A model generated the notes under the pieces. The model was not told where the DNA came from. It searched no databases and saw only the letters and a list, made by a program, of their open reading frames with translations. A stretch of DNA of 64,000 nucleotides from Hymenobacter latericoloratus (GTDB taxonomy: Bacteria; Bacteroidota; Bacteroidia; Cytophagales; Hymenobacteraceae): positions 186,001 to 250,000 of the forward strand of contig NZ_JACHNV010000001.1 of the NCBI RefSeq assembly GCF_014199535.1. Direction: 5' to 3'. The position numbers and the translations under genes were made by a program. Shown here piece after piece: positions 1-8,224 of the stretch (positions within the stretch are counted from its first letter, which is position 1; every line of letters begins with the position of its first letter).

Positions 1-447
1 GGCGTAGAGCAGGTGTTTCATGAGGTGCAGCAGCGGCCCGGCAAGCCGTTCTGGTTTGGCCGGCAGCCGGGCGGCGCGGTAGTGTTTGCCCTGCCCGGCA
101 ACCCCGTGTCCACGTTCGTGAACTTCTACCGCTACGCCCGTCCCTGGCTGCTGGCTGTGCAGCACCCCGAAACTGCCGAAACCCTGAGCTTGCCAACGAC
201 GGCCTTGCTCGGCGGTCCGGTAGCGGCGGTGCTTACCGAAGATGTGCAGTTCAAGCCTCGCCTCACGCACTTCCTGCTGGTTAGCCTGCAGCCCGGCCCC
301 GACGGCCGCCTATTGGCTACCCCCGAGCGGGCCGGCGGCTCGGGCGACATGGCCAGCCTGCTCACCTCGGCGGGTTTTCTGGAGCTGCCGCCGGAGCCGG
401 AACAGTTTCCGGCTGGCACGGTGCTGCCGGCATGGCGGTTTCGGTAA
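1..447 (+). CDS. moeA: Molybdopterin molybdenumtransferase MoeA, C-terminal part (5' truncated by window)
   Basis: The reading frame is open from base 1, so the N-terminal part of the gene lies outside the window. About 148 residues remain. They begin just before the MoeA signature PGKPFWFG, followed by the LPGNPVST motif of the molybdopterin-binding fold. The rest is the small beta-rich C-terminal domain IV. MoeA inserts molybdate into adenylylated molybdopterin in the last step of molybdenum cofactor synthesis, in the cytoplasm. The gene ends 23 bp before the convergent end of the histidine kinase gene. The family call rests on these two motifs; a fused or paralogous MoeA-like protein cannot be excluded without the missing half. 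Confidence 0.88.
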   Translation, partial: GVEQVFHEVQQRPGKPFWFGRQPGGAVVFALPGNPVSTFVNFYRYARPWLLAVQHPETAETLSLPTTALLGGPVAAVLTEDVQFKPRLTHFLLVSLQPGPDGRLLATPERAGGSGDMASLLTSAGFLELPPEPEQFPAGTVLPAWRFR

Positions 448-470
448 CGAATTCTATGCGGCGGCGAGGC

Positions 471-3338
471 TTACTTGGCGGCCGAAACGGGGGCCGCTTC
501 CAAGGCCGCCTGCATCTGGCTGATGACTTCCCGCAGCTGCTGGGTAATGGTGGCTACCAGTGCGCCCACGGCCTCCGGCTGAAACTCGCCCGGCCACTGG
601 TCCAGTTCCGTGACTGCCGGGAGCAGGTGCTGCACCCGCAGGTGGGCCAAGCCGGGCTTGAGCGTGTGGGCCACCGTCTTTAGCCGCCCGATGTTGCCCT
701 CCTGCAATGCCTGAGCCAGCTCCTGTAGCAGTTCCTCGCTGCTTTCCACAAAGGTTTCCAGCATGAAGTTCACGAAGCTCTGGTCGCCCTGGCCCACTTT
801 CAGCAGCTCATCCGTCTGGTAAAGCGCTGGCGGTGGGGTGGCAGCCGGCAGCAACGAGGAAGCCGAGGCCGGGGCCGTAGCCGTAGCCCGCGACTGGGGC
901 ACTACCCACTCGCTCACCACCTTCAGCAGCTCGGCTTCCTGGAAGGGCTTGGCCAGATAGGCATTCATGCCCCCCGCCAGGCACTTCTCCCGCTCGCCCT
1001 TGATGGCGTTGGCCGTGAGGGCCACAATGGGGGTAGTAAGCTGCAGCTGCTGGCGCAGGGCCGCCGTGGCGCCGTAGCCATCCAGCACAGGCATCTGAAT
1101 GTCCATCAGAATCAGGTCGAAAGCCTGCTCTCGGGCCAAGGCCACGGCCTGCTCGCCGTGCTCGGCCTCGGTTACCTGTACCTGGGCCTGTTGCAGAAAG
1201 GTTTTGGCAATCTGGCGGTTAAAGCGGTTGTCTTCTACCAGCAGCACGTGTTTGTGGCGCAGATGCTGACGCAGGGGGCTGTCCTCGGTCAGGACCACCT
1301 GGGGCAGCAGGTCCTGCTCCGTGCCGATGGGTAGGCGCAGGGTAAACTGCGTGACCGTGCCCTGGTGCTTTTCGCTTTCCAGCTGCACGTCGCCGCCCAT
1401 GAGCTTTACCAGGTTGCGGCAGATGGGCAGGCCCAGGCCGGTGCCGCCAAACTTGCGCGTCACGGAGGCATCTTCCTGGCTGAACTCCTGGAAGATGTGG
1501 GCCAGAAACTCGGGCTCAATGCCCACGCCCGTATCCGTCACCCGAAACAGCACATCGGCGGTTCCGGCGGGCGCGCCGGCCTCCACCACCTGGCACGAAA
1601 TTACTACCCGTCCTTTCTCCGTGAACTTAATGGCGTTGCCGGCCAGGTTCAGCAGCACCTGCGTAATGCGGTATGGGTCGCCGAGCAGCACGGCCGGCAG
1701 GCCGGGCCCGGCCTGCGTACTCAGGCACAAGCCTTTCTCAGCGGCCTTGTAATGCAAGGTTTGCTCTACCTGAGCCAGCAGCTGCGCCGGCGAGAACCCA
1801 ACCTGCTCCAGCACCATTTTGCCCGCCTCCAGCTTGGAGAGGTCGAGAATATCGTTGATGATGACCAATAGGTTGTCGGCGGAGGTGGTAATGGCCTGCT
1901 GGTAGCTGCTCTGGAGGGGTGTCAGCTCGGTTTTGGCCAGCAGCTGCCCCATGCCCAGAATGGCGTTCATGGGCGTGCGGATTTCGTGGCTCATGTTGGC
2001 CAGAAACAGCTCCCGGGCCCGCACCGCCGACTCGGCCGCCAGCTTGGCGTGGCGCAGGGCCCGCTCCGTGGCTACCCGCTCCGTCACATCCAGCCCGTAG
2101 CCCAGAATCATGTGCAGGGAGCCATCGGGGTGGAACACGGGCTGCAGGCAGCGGTACTGGTGCCGGTCGCCGTCGGGCCGCAAAAAGGTTTCCTCGTAGG
2201 TGACCAGGCGCCGCTCGCGCACTACCTGCTCCAGCTGGGCGTGCCGCTCCTGGGCCATGGCCTCCGGGAGGTTGCGGTGGGAGAAATAGGTGAAATTGTC
2301 CTTGCCAATAATCCAGCGGCGCACTTCCGGGTCCTTGATGCCGCTGGCATTTACGAACAGGTACCGGAATTTGTCATCGAACACGCCCACGTCGCAGGGC
2401 AGCTGGTCCAGCACAAACTCATAGAAAGCCCGCTGTTCGGCCAGCTGCTTTTCTACCTGCCGCCGCTCCGTAATGTCCACGCCCATACCTACCATCATGC
2501 GCAGGGAGCCATCGGAAGCAAATACGGGCAGAAAATGCCGCCGCATGTGCTGAGGGCCCGCGTCGGTTTCCTGCACTTCCTCCCAGGCCACGGCGGCGCG
2601 GGTCTGCACGGCCTGCTCGAAGCACGCACGGCGCTGTACGGCCAGCTCCCGGGGGCGCTGAAAGTGGGTGCAGTAGGCAAAGTCATCGTGCCCGATAACC
2701 CAAATGCGGGTGTCAGCGTCCAGAATGCCGTTGGCATTCACGAAACGGTAGCGGTGCCCGGCGTCGAAAACGGCCACTTCCACGGGAAGCTGCTGCAGAA
2801 TGGTTTCGTAGAAATCCGGCTGCGGAGCGAGTGGGGCTGACCCGGGGTGCTCCGCTGGGCGTAGGGCAGTGAAATAAAGCGCGGCAACCCCGTCGGAAAT
2901 AACCTTGCCCTCTAGGTGATAGGGTTGCCCGGCCAGCTGCAGGTGCTGCTGCCGGGGCGTATTGGTGCGCAAAACGGCCTGCGCTACCTCCATAACCGGG
3001 GTATTGGGGCAGGTTAGCTCGTCGCCGACGCGGGCCGCCAGGGCGGTGGCGGCAGCATTGGCGCACTGCACCTGCCCGGCCGCCGAAACCAGCACTACCG
3101 GCTGCGGGTGCTGAGCCAGCAACTGAGCGGCCACTTCCGCTGCAGGGGTACAGGTGCCACCACCGGGCTGGGTCGGCGGGAGGGAGGTGTGCTGAGCTGC
3201 CGACAGCTGAGCCTGGGCCGTTTGCAGGGCCTGTTGCAACGTGGCTATCTGGTTCTCGGCCCAGGCCCGCCAGGCCCGTTCGTCGGCGGGGGGGCTGGCG
3301 AAATCATCAGTAAGGCCAAGAGACGCAGCAGCAGTCAT
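471..3338 (-). CDS. PAS-containing hybrid sensor histidine kinase with receiver and Hpt domains
   Basis: A 955-residue phosphorelay protein with no clear transmembrane segment, so probably a cytoplasmic sensor. Order of domains: short coiled coil (about 28-48), a weak PAS-like region (about 75-165), two clear PAS/PAC repeats (about 172-300 and 302-425, each ending in DVTER or DITER), HisKA with SHEIRTP (His451), HATPase with the G boxes DTGVGIEP and GGTGLGL, a receiver domain with LMDIQMP (Asp746), and a C-terminal Hpt domain with AHTLKP (His891). All phosphotransfer residues are present, so a full His-Asp-His relay is plausible. The two PAS repeats resemble each other strongly, which suggests internal duplication. 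No response regulator gene is adjacent, so the output partner and signal are unknown. Confidence 0.93.
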   Translation of the reverse strand: MTAAASLGLTDDFASPPADERAWRAWAENQIATLQQALQTAQAQLSAAQHTSLPPTQPGGGTCTPAAEVAAQLLAQHPQPVVLVSAAGQVQCANAAATALAARVGDELTCPNTPVMEVAQAVLRTNTPRQQHLQLAGQPYHLEGKVISDGVAALYFTALRPAEHPGSAPLAPQPDFYETILQQLPVEVAVFDAGHRYRFVNANGILDADTRIWVIGHDDFAYCTHFQRPRELAVQRRACFEQAVQTRAAVAWEEVQETDAGPQHMRRHFLPVFASDGSLRMMVGMGVDITERRQVEKQLAEQRAFYEFVLDQLPCDVGVFDDKFRYLFVNASGIKDPEVRRWIIGKDNFTYFSHRNLPEAMAQERHAQLEQVVRERRLVTYEETFLRPDGDRHQYRCLQPVFHPDGSLHMILGYGLDVTERVATERALRHAKLAAESAVRARELFLANMSHEIRTPMNAILGMGQLLAKTELTPLQSSYQQAITTSADNLLVIINDILDLSKLEAGKMVLEQVGFSPAQLLAQVEQTLHYKAAEKGLCLSTQAGPGLPAVLLGDPYRITQVLLNLAGNAIKFTEKGRVVISCQVVEAGAPAGTADVLFRVTDTGVGIEPEFLAHIFQEFSQEDASVTRKFGGTGLGLPICRNLVKLMGGDVQLESEKHQGTVTQFTLRLPIGTEQDLLPQVVLTEDSPLRQHLRHKHVLLVEDNRFNRQIAKTFLQQAQVQVTEAEHGEQAVALAREQAFDLILMDIQMPVLDGYGATAALRQQLQLTTPIVALTANAIKGEREKCLAGGMNAYLAKPFQEAELLKVVSEWVVPQSRATATAPASASSLLPAATPPPALYQTDELLKVGQGDQSFVNFMLETFVESSEELLQELAQALQEGNIGRLKTVAHTLKPGLAHLRVQHLLPAVTELDQWPGEFQPEAVGALVATITQQLREVISQMQAALEAAPVSAAK

Positions 3339-3746
3339 TTACTTCAGGAACACAGCGTGATAAAGCAACAAATATAGCCAATTCGGGTAGTGTAATATAC
3401 TTATTAATAGATGACTGATTTTTGAATAAATAGGACGATTTATATGTGATTTGTCGGGTGCGGCTCATAGGCGCTCTTTTCGGTAGGCCTATGCCAACGC
3501 GCATAACCAAGCCTGCCCTGCCCCGCCATGGTACGATTCCGGGGAATCCGCCGGGAAAAGCCGCCTGTTATAAAGCAAGTCGGTGCGGGTGTATGGGCGG
3601 GCGCGTAGCGGCGCACCGCTGCCACCCCGGGAGACAAGTCGCAGCGAAACCCCCGGCCAGCTGCCTTCCCGAAGGCGGTTGCATGTGTCCGGGCAGAGGC
3701 GTATCTTCCTGTTTCAGAGAAACTAGTGCTTTCTGAATTTCTGTGC
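3339..3746. other. 408 bp intergenic region between divergent genes
   Basis: No convincing gene. The part next to the kinase gene (3360-3450) is AT-rich and holds a perfect -7 box for the minus strand. The rest (3500-3720) is GC-rich without a recognisable element. The promoter of the rightward gene at 3747 must also lie here, but I cannot place it. Confidence 0.6.
3369..3376 (-). promoter_or_regulatory. Bacteroidota -7 box upstream of the hybrid kinase
   Basis: Read on the minus strand the box is TATATTTG, a perfect match to TAnnTTTG, placed 31 nt before the kinase start. No good -33 TTG is visible at the usual spacing. Confidence 0.45.
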
Positions 3747-4157
3747 ATGCCCTACTTTGAGAATACGGCCGGTCATCTTGAGGTGGAGCCTGCTGGTTTC
3801 CTGCGCCTGACTTGGCACTCGGCGCACACCCAACAGCGAGAAGGAGTGCGCCCGCTACTGGAGTGCGCGCTGCAGGCCCTGCGGGAAACCGGACTAGAGC
3901 GGGCCCTGATAGATCAGCGCGCCCGCCTGATTCATCGGGAGGAAGACGCGGTGTGGATGCTGCTTGACTACTTTCCTCGCCTGATGGCCCAAACCCACTA
4001 CCGCTACGGGGCATACCTGGAATCGGCGGAGTTTTTTACCCGAAATGAAACCCGCTACCTGATGGCCGAAGCTCACACCCGCTACGGGGTGCCGTGCCGG
4101 TATTTTGGCACCGAGGCCGAGGCAGTTGTCTGGCTGTTGCGGCAAGAGGTAGGGTAA
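3747..4157 (+). CDS. Conserved-looking hypothetical protein (136 aa)
   Basis: I do not recognise a named family with confidence. The ATG at 3747 is preferred over an upstream GTG because the preceding seven codons look like leader sequence. The protein is soluble, mixed alpha/beta, rich in Arg and Glu, with no signal peptide and no cysteine cluster apart from single Cys residues. Its shape (beta strand, long helix, beta strand with LIDQRA, helix, closing helix with AEAVVWLL) recalls SpoIIAA/STAS-like small proteins that are common as orphans in Cytophagales. This is inference from pattern only. It stands alone between the kinase (divergent) and the MNIO gene (convergent), so context gives no function. 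Confidence 0.6.
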   Translation: MPYFENTAGHLEVEPAGFLRLTWHSAHTQQREGVRPLLECALQALRETGLERALIDQRARLIHREEDAVWMLLDYFPRLMAQTHYRYGAYLESAEFFTRNETRYLMAEAHTRYGVPCRYFGTEAEAVVWLLRQEVG

Positions 4158-4226
4158 GCCCCCAGGGTGAATGCCACCACTAGGCCCCTAAGCCGGCCCC
4201 AATAGTGCAGGTGGTAAGGCAGGGCG

Positions 4227-5405
4227 CTACTTCCACTTCTGGGCAATGCGAACGGCCGTCTCCAGCATGTGGGGTGCCCATTGCTCAATGTTCCAGTCGG
4301 TGGAGGCCAGGAGCGGAGAGGCCAGGAGAAGCTGGCGGGCTTCGGCTACGGAGGGAGCCGTTTCCAGGATGCGGGAAAGGTGCTGCTGCTGCTCGTGCAG
4401 GGCGGGCTCTTCCAGAGCAGGGCCAGGCTGCGGGGGCCGTAGCGGCAAGAACGCCTGGTCAGCGGAAGCCGTTAGGCCGGCCCGGTGCTCTTGCACCAGG
4501 GCTTCCATTCTCCCAAAATCAAGGCGAAACCGGGCCCGGCTGTCTTCGGTTCGGAGGCTGTTGCCCAACTGCTCCAGCACCACAAAGCGGAGGTGGGGGC
4601 ACCGGGGCATGGTGCGCTGCAGCAGCTGAAATACCTCTTCCGGCACGCCCTGGTCGTGGGTGTCACGGCGCACCCTCTGCCCCGGTGCCAGCGCCGAGGC
4701 CTCCCAGCTGCCCCCGGAAATATGGATTTCCCGCACCCGGTGCAGCGGGTACAGGTCAATCAGGTCCTCGTAGGAAATCGAGAAGTTGTGCAGCTGACAG
4801 TACAGGTTGTGCAAATCCAGAATCAGAAAGCCATTGACGGGCTCCAGCAGCTTATCCAGGAACTCGCCGTGGCGCTTCACCTCCTCCAGGGCGTAGGCAA
4901 AGGCCAGGTTTTCCAGCCCCACCGGACACTGGCAGGCCTCGTAGAGGCGGCTAAGCCGATCTTGGCCCAGGCGCAGGGTAACGGGGGTGTAAGGTACGGG
5001 CAGGGGCGCGCCAGAATGAAAGTTCTGGCCCGTGAAAAAGCCGAAGTGCTCCGTTATGTGGGCAAACGGTAGCTGGTTCGCCAGCTGCCGCAGCTGGGTC
5101 AGCCACTGCTGCTGCTCCCGGCTCCACCTGCCCGAGAGCAGAGAAAAAAACACCCCATGACCCAGCAGCCGGCCGCTGGCGCTGTAGGTGCGCAGCAGCT
5201 CCGAAAACCAGTCGGGTATCTGCCCGGCCCAGAACAACGCGTCAAACGACCACTCCAGGGCCTCTACCCGGCCTTCGGCCAGCAAAGGCAGGGCCGCCGA
5301 CAAAATATCGACGTCCAGATTGCAGGCCAGGGCCGAGCAGAGGGTAGGAGTTGCTTGCACCGCGAGAGAAAGTAATTGATAGCCAGTGCCTAGCCCAAGC
5401 CGCAA
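4227..5405 (-). CDS. DUF692 / MNIO family peptide-modifying enzyme with C-terminal extension
   Basis: A 392-residue protein with the TIM-barrel signature of multinuclear non-heme iron oxygenases (UPF0276/DUF692), which modify cysteine, asparagine or aspartate residues of ribosomal peptides. The candidate metal and active-site residues are all visible: His83 (LGHGVFFSL), Glu119-His120 (ITEHFGFF), Glu165-Asn166 (GLENLAF), Asp197 and Asn200 (LDLHNLY), His228 (IHISGG), Asp248/His250 (RDTHDQGV), and Glu278 (VLEQLGN). The core ends near residue 300; typical members stop near there, so the last 90 residues are an extra, probably helical, module. The start is a TTG at 5405, because RLGLGTGYQ matches the usual N-terminal strand. 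This start lies inside the end of the upstream peptide gene (16 bp overlap), which implies translational coupling. Substrate is inferred to be that peptide. Confidence 0.88.
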   Translation of the reverse strand: MRLGLGTGYQLLSLAVQATPTLCSALACNLDVDILSAALPLLAEGRVEALEWSFDALFWAGQIPDWFSELLRTYSASGRLLGHGVFFSLLSGRWSREQQQWLTQLRQLANQLPFAHITEHFGFFTGQNFHSGAPLPVPYTPVTLRLGQDRLSRLYEACQCPVGLENLAFAYALEEVKRHGEFLDKLLEPVNGFLILDLHNLYCQLHNFSISYEDLIDLYPLHRVREIHISGGSWEASALAPGQRVRRDTHDQGVPEEVFQLLQRTMPRCPHLRFVVLEQLGNSLRTEDSRARFRLDFGRMEALVQEHRAGLTASADQAFLPLRPPQPGPALEEPALHEQQQHLSRILETAPSVAEARQLLLASPLLASTDWNIEQWAPHMLETAVRIAQKWK

Positions 5406-5554
5406 GCAGGGCAGTTAACGGGCGGCTGGCCGCTTTCCTTTTCCGTTTTTTTGCCCTTCTCGCCGTTGGGGGTAGGGTCGTTGTCTTTGCAGCCGGCGGC
5501 CTGAACGGTGAGGCCTACCACAATAGCGCCGAGCACTGCTTTGGAGAGTTTCAT
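5390..5554 (-). CDS. Putative MNIO substrate: 54-aa lipoprotein-like precursor peptide ending NCPACGLG
   Basis: The ATG at 5554 begins MKLSKAVLGA, a classic signal peptide, followed by a possible lipobox with Cys22 (QAAGC). Residues 23-47 are a charged, Lys/Glu/Pro-rich spacer with no hydrophobic core. The C terminus is NCPACGLG, with Cys48 and Cys51 as the only other cysteines. A frame open further upstream exists, but its extra N-terminal stretch has no signal character. The stop codon lies inside the first codons of the MNIO gene. Small size, export signal, spacer, a terminal Cys-x-x-Cys, and overlap with a DUF692 enzyme together fit a RiPP precursor of the MNIO class, as in bufferin-like systems. 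The modified residues and final role (metal binding is one option) are not shown by sequence. Confidence 0.75.
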   Translation of the reverse strand: MKLSKAVLGAIVVGLTVQAAGCKDNDPTPNGEKGKKTEKESGQPPVNCPACGLG

Positions 5555-5627
5555 GGGAGTGAAGTAGTTGTAAAACAAACGGACTGGCTTTCTGATAGGA
5601 GTTGCCTTCTGTTGAAAAGGTTGCACC

Positions 5628-5635
5628 CGAAAATA
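5628..5635 (-). promoter_or_regulatory. Possible -7 box for the precursor/MNIO operon
   Basis: On the minus strand the box reads TATTTTCG, one mismatch from TAnnTTTG, 74 nt before the precursor start. A TTTTG lies 14 nt upstream. Suggestive only. Confidence 0.3.
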
Positions 5636-5720
5636 GTTACCCGCCTTCAAAAGCCATCTGCCGGGAAAGCGGGCGGTTGGCATTTGACCGGTTCAATACA
5701 CTTCTCTTCCGGACCGGAGG

Positions 5721-6149
5721 CTATTCCCGCTCGAACTCCAGGCCGCAGGTAAAGCAGTGGCACTGGGGCTTTTGGGGGGCCAGCAACCACAGGCGCAGCT
5801 TCACAAATAAGTTGTCGGTGGGTTGGGGCTGGTGACGGCAAACCACATCGGTGTGGTGGCAGCGGGGGCAGCGCGGGGCGGCACCCGGATCCGCAACGGG
5901 TTCTTCGGGAGGCATGGCGTGCATAAAAGCGCGCCGGGCGTGCAGCACCTCCTGCGCCGCGGCTACGTCGGGGGCGCGCACGAACAGGCGCACGGAACCC
6001 AGCGCGGGGCCATAGGGCCGGTTTTCGTTGCTGAGAAAACACGGAATACCGGCCGCATCCAGCTGGTTTTTGGCCAGATGCGCCGCAATGGTATCCCGAA
6101 ACGAATCGAGCACGACAATGGGGGTAGGCGAGGAGGAATCCGAAGGCAT
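5721..6149 (-). CDS. DUF2007-domain protein with C-terminal zinc-ribbon-like Cys cluster
   Basis: A 142-residue soluble protein when started at the ATG at 6149; an in-frame upstream extension reads through the terminator hairpin and was rejected. Residues 8-75 (IVVLDSFRD, AGIPCFLSNEN, VRLFVRAPD) match the DUF2007 putative signal-transducing domain, a small ferredoxin-like fold common in Bacteroidota. The C-terminal half has two CxxC pairs (CPRC and CFTC) separated by about 40 residues, with further Cys and His between, which suggests a zinc-binding ribbon. It is in the same direction as the precursor/MNIO genes but 166 bp upstream, so co-transcription is possible, not shown. Confidence 0.75.
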   Translation of the reverse strand: MPSDSSSPTPIVVLDSFRDTIAAHLAKNQLDAAGIPCFLSNENRPYGPALGSVRLFVRAPDVAAAQEVLHARRAFMHAMPPEEPVADPGAAPRCPRCHHTDVVCRHQPQPTDNLFVKLRLWLLAPQKPQCHCFTCGLEFERE

Positions 6150-6192
6150 AAGCAAAAGGCCGCGCCCAACGACGCTACAAGCCAAAAACAAC

Positions 6193-6217
6193 AAAAGCAC
6201 CCACTTGGGTGCTTTTG
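6193..6217 (-). terminator. Intrinsic terminator of the MFS operon
   Basis: AAAAGCACCCA and its exact complement form a stem with a very short loop, followed on the minus strand by T-rich sequence. It lies 27 bp past the end of the small MFS partner gene. Confidence 0.8.
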
Positions 6218-6243
6218 AAGATGAGAAAAAGCGGCCGAAACTG

Positions 6244-6399
6244 CTACTTAAACAGGGCTAGTGCTTTAATAAACGTCTGCGACACGCCCCAGGCCAGGGG
6301 AATGCCTACGTACAGCCAGGCCAGAATGGCCGAGCCGCCCACGGCTGCCGGCTCCTGGGCGGGCGGTGTGGCCGAAGAAAGATTAGCGGGAGTGCTCAT
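6244..6399 (-). CDS. MFS transporter small subunit (OFA-associated, 51 aa)
   Basis: The frame from ATG at 6399 to TAG at 6244 encodes 51 residues. It starts with a Pro/Ala-rich tail (STPANLSSATPPAQEP) followed by a single membrane helix (SAILAWLYVGIPLAWGVSQT) and ends KALALFK. It follows the oxalate/formate-type MFS carrier by 36 bp on the same strand. Very short single-helix proteins with the pattern PLAWGV next to OFA carriers are known as MFS small subunits; their biochemical role is unclear. It probably sits in the inner membrane beside the carrier. The pairing and terminator downstream support a two-gene operon. Confidence 0.8.
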   Translation of the reverse strand: MSTPANLSSATPPAQEPAAVGGSAILAWLYVGIPLAWGVSQTFIKALALFK

Positions 6400-6435
6400 A
6401 GTTGCTTGTGGTTAGAAGGGTAGGAAAAGCAGGGG

Positions 6436-7839
6436 CTAGTGCCCGCCGGCTTCAATGGTTACGGGGCCTTTCTCGTAGTAGTCTTCCTTCACGGGGCGCA
6501 CGGCCAAGTTGGCCAGCAGGCCCACCACCAGCACCCCGGCCATGGTGTAGAATACGTTCTGGTAAGCGGCGGCGCCCTTCAGGCCCTGCTCCTGGGCGTG
6601 CTCGTGCAGGGTGTGCACAATGAGGGGGCCCAGCACCCCGGCCGTACTCCAGGCCGTGAGCAGGCGGCCGTGAATGGCGCCCACTTGGTACTTGCCAAAC
6701 ATATCCGACAGGTAGGCCGGAACGGTGGCGAAGCCCCCGCCATACATGCTGATAATCACACAGGCCACCACCACAAACAAAGTCAGTTGCAAGCTCCGGC
6801 CCAGGGTAGGCACCAAGGCATACAGCAAAATGCCCAGCCCAAAGTAGATGGCGTACGTCGTTTTGCGGCCTAATCTATCAGAAGCCGACGACCAGAAAAA
6901 ACGGCCCAATAGGTTAAACAAGCTCAGCAAGCCTACAAAGCCCGCCGCTGCGGCCGCCGTTACGCCGCGCCCCGCGCCCATGGCCCCGTCCGAGAAGGTT
7001 TCCTGCACCAGCGGCGAGGCCGTTTCCAGCACCCCGATACCGGCCGTTACGTTGGTGAGCAGCACCACCCACAGCAGCCAGAACTGCGGCGTCTTGATGG
7101 CATTGTCAGCCGATACGTTGCCGGTCGTTATCATCTCGTTGTGCTCGGTGCTGGGCACGTAGCCGGCCGGCTTCCAGTCGTCGGCGGGCACCCGGATGGT
7201 CCAGACGCCGAACTGCATGAACACCAGGTAAATCAGGCCCATCACAATAAAAGTGGGCGCCACACCCTGGGGCGCCGAGTCCTTGAAGTGGTTCATGAGG
7301 TTGTTGGCCAGGGGCGAGCCAATCATGGCCCCGCCGCCAAACCCCATAATGGCCATGCCGGTGGCTACCCCCTTGCGGTCCGGAAACCACTTAATGAGCG
7401 TGCTCACCGGCGAGATGTAGCCAATGCCCAACCCGATGCCACCCACAAAGCCGTAGCCGAAGTAAAGCAGCCAGATGTTGTGCAAATGAATTCCGAGGGA
7501 GGCAATCAGGAAGCCGCCGCCAAAACAGAGGGCCGAGGCCAGCATGGCCTTGCGCGGGCCCACCCGCTCCAGCCACTTCCCGAACACGGCTGCCGAAAGG
7601 CCTAGCAGCACAATGGCAATGGAGAAAGTAATGCCAATCTGGGTGGGCGTCCAGTCGTCGGGGGCGGGGTTGCTCACGTCGCCACTGATCAGGGCGCCCA
7701 GCGGCTTGTTGAACACACTGAAGGCGTAGGCCTGCCCGATGGCGAGGTGAATAGCCAGCGCAGCCGGCGGAATCAGCCACCGGTTGTAGCCCGGCCCGGC
7801 AATTGTGCGGCTGCGGTCCAGTAAGGAATCATTTGCCAT
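6436..7839 (-). CDS. OFA (oxalate/formate antiporter-like) family MFS transporter
   Basis: A 467-residue, twelve-helix inner-membrane carrier. The ATG at 7839 gives a short cytoplasmic tail before the first helix (WLIPPAALAIHLAIGQAYAF); an earlier in-frame start adds 44 residues of non-membrane sequence and is unlikely. OFA features include the QAYAFSVF start, the MFS loop motif between helices 2 and 3 (GKWLERVGPRKAM), the YGFVGGIGLGIGYISPVSTL segment of helix 5, and a middle loop of about 40 residues. The family exchanges small carboxylates such as oxalate and formate; the real substrate here is not determined. It forms an operon with the 51-residue partner gene downstream. Confidence 0.88.
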   Translation of the reverse strand: MANDSLLDRSRTIAGPGYNRWLIPPAALAIHLAIGQAYAFSVFNKPLGALISGDVSNPAPDDWTPTQIGITFSIAIVLLGLSAAVFGKWLERVGPRKAMLASALCFGGGFLIASLGIHLHNIWLLYFGYGFVGGIGLGIGYISPVSTLIKWFPDRKGVATGMAIMGFGGGAMIGSPLANNLMNHFKDSAPQGVAPTFIVMGLIYLVFMQFGVWTIRVPADDWKPAGYVPSTEHNEMITTGNVSADNAIKTPQFWLLWVVLLTNVTAGIGVLETASPLVQETFSDGAMGAGRGVTAAAAAGFVGLLSLFNLLGRFFWSSASDRLGRKTTYAIYFGLGILLYALVPTLGRSLQLTLFVVVACVIISMYGGGFATVPAYLSDMFGKYQVGAIHGRLLTAWSTAGVLGPLIVHTLHEHAQEQGLKGAAAYQNVFYTMAGVLVVGLLANLAVRPVKEDYYEKGPVTIEAGGH

Positions 7840-8224
7840 AAGTTGAACGGGTGTTTTTGGGGAGTGAAAGAACGGTCCGACCAGCCAGCCGCCGTAACGC
7901 ACTGCTCGGCTGTACGAGTTGGTAGCCAATAAGGTAGAGGTTCGGGGTAGGCTTTCTATTGGGTAGTCCAACTATTTTTTGCTAAAAACCTATAGCTGAA
8001 AGTTGTTTCTCCAGTACCAGTTCAAGCCCCGAGCTGGACCAAGCTGGTCATCTTACGCAGGGAATGAATGTAGGTACACTGCCGCCGTTCTTCTGCCGCC
8101 CCTGACAAGTCTCCTGGGCTTAACTTGTAGCTGTATATTAGTTATAGAATATTGTGGTGATTCAAGGCGTTGCCTGTAAAGTGGAGCAGCCGGCAAACGC
8201 ACGCAGAGCAGTTGGTATTCTGAT
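7840..8224. other. 385 bp intergenic region
   Basis: Separates two minus-strand genes. It holds the unplaced MFS promoter near 7970-8000 (AT-rich) and a second AT-rich patch at 8133-8165. No ORF, repeat or RNA recognised. Confidence 0.5.
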
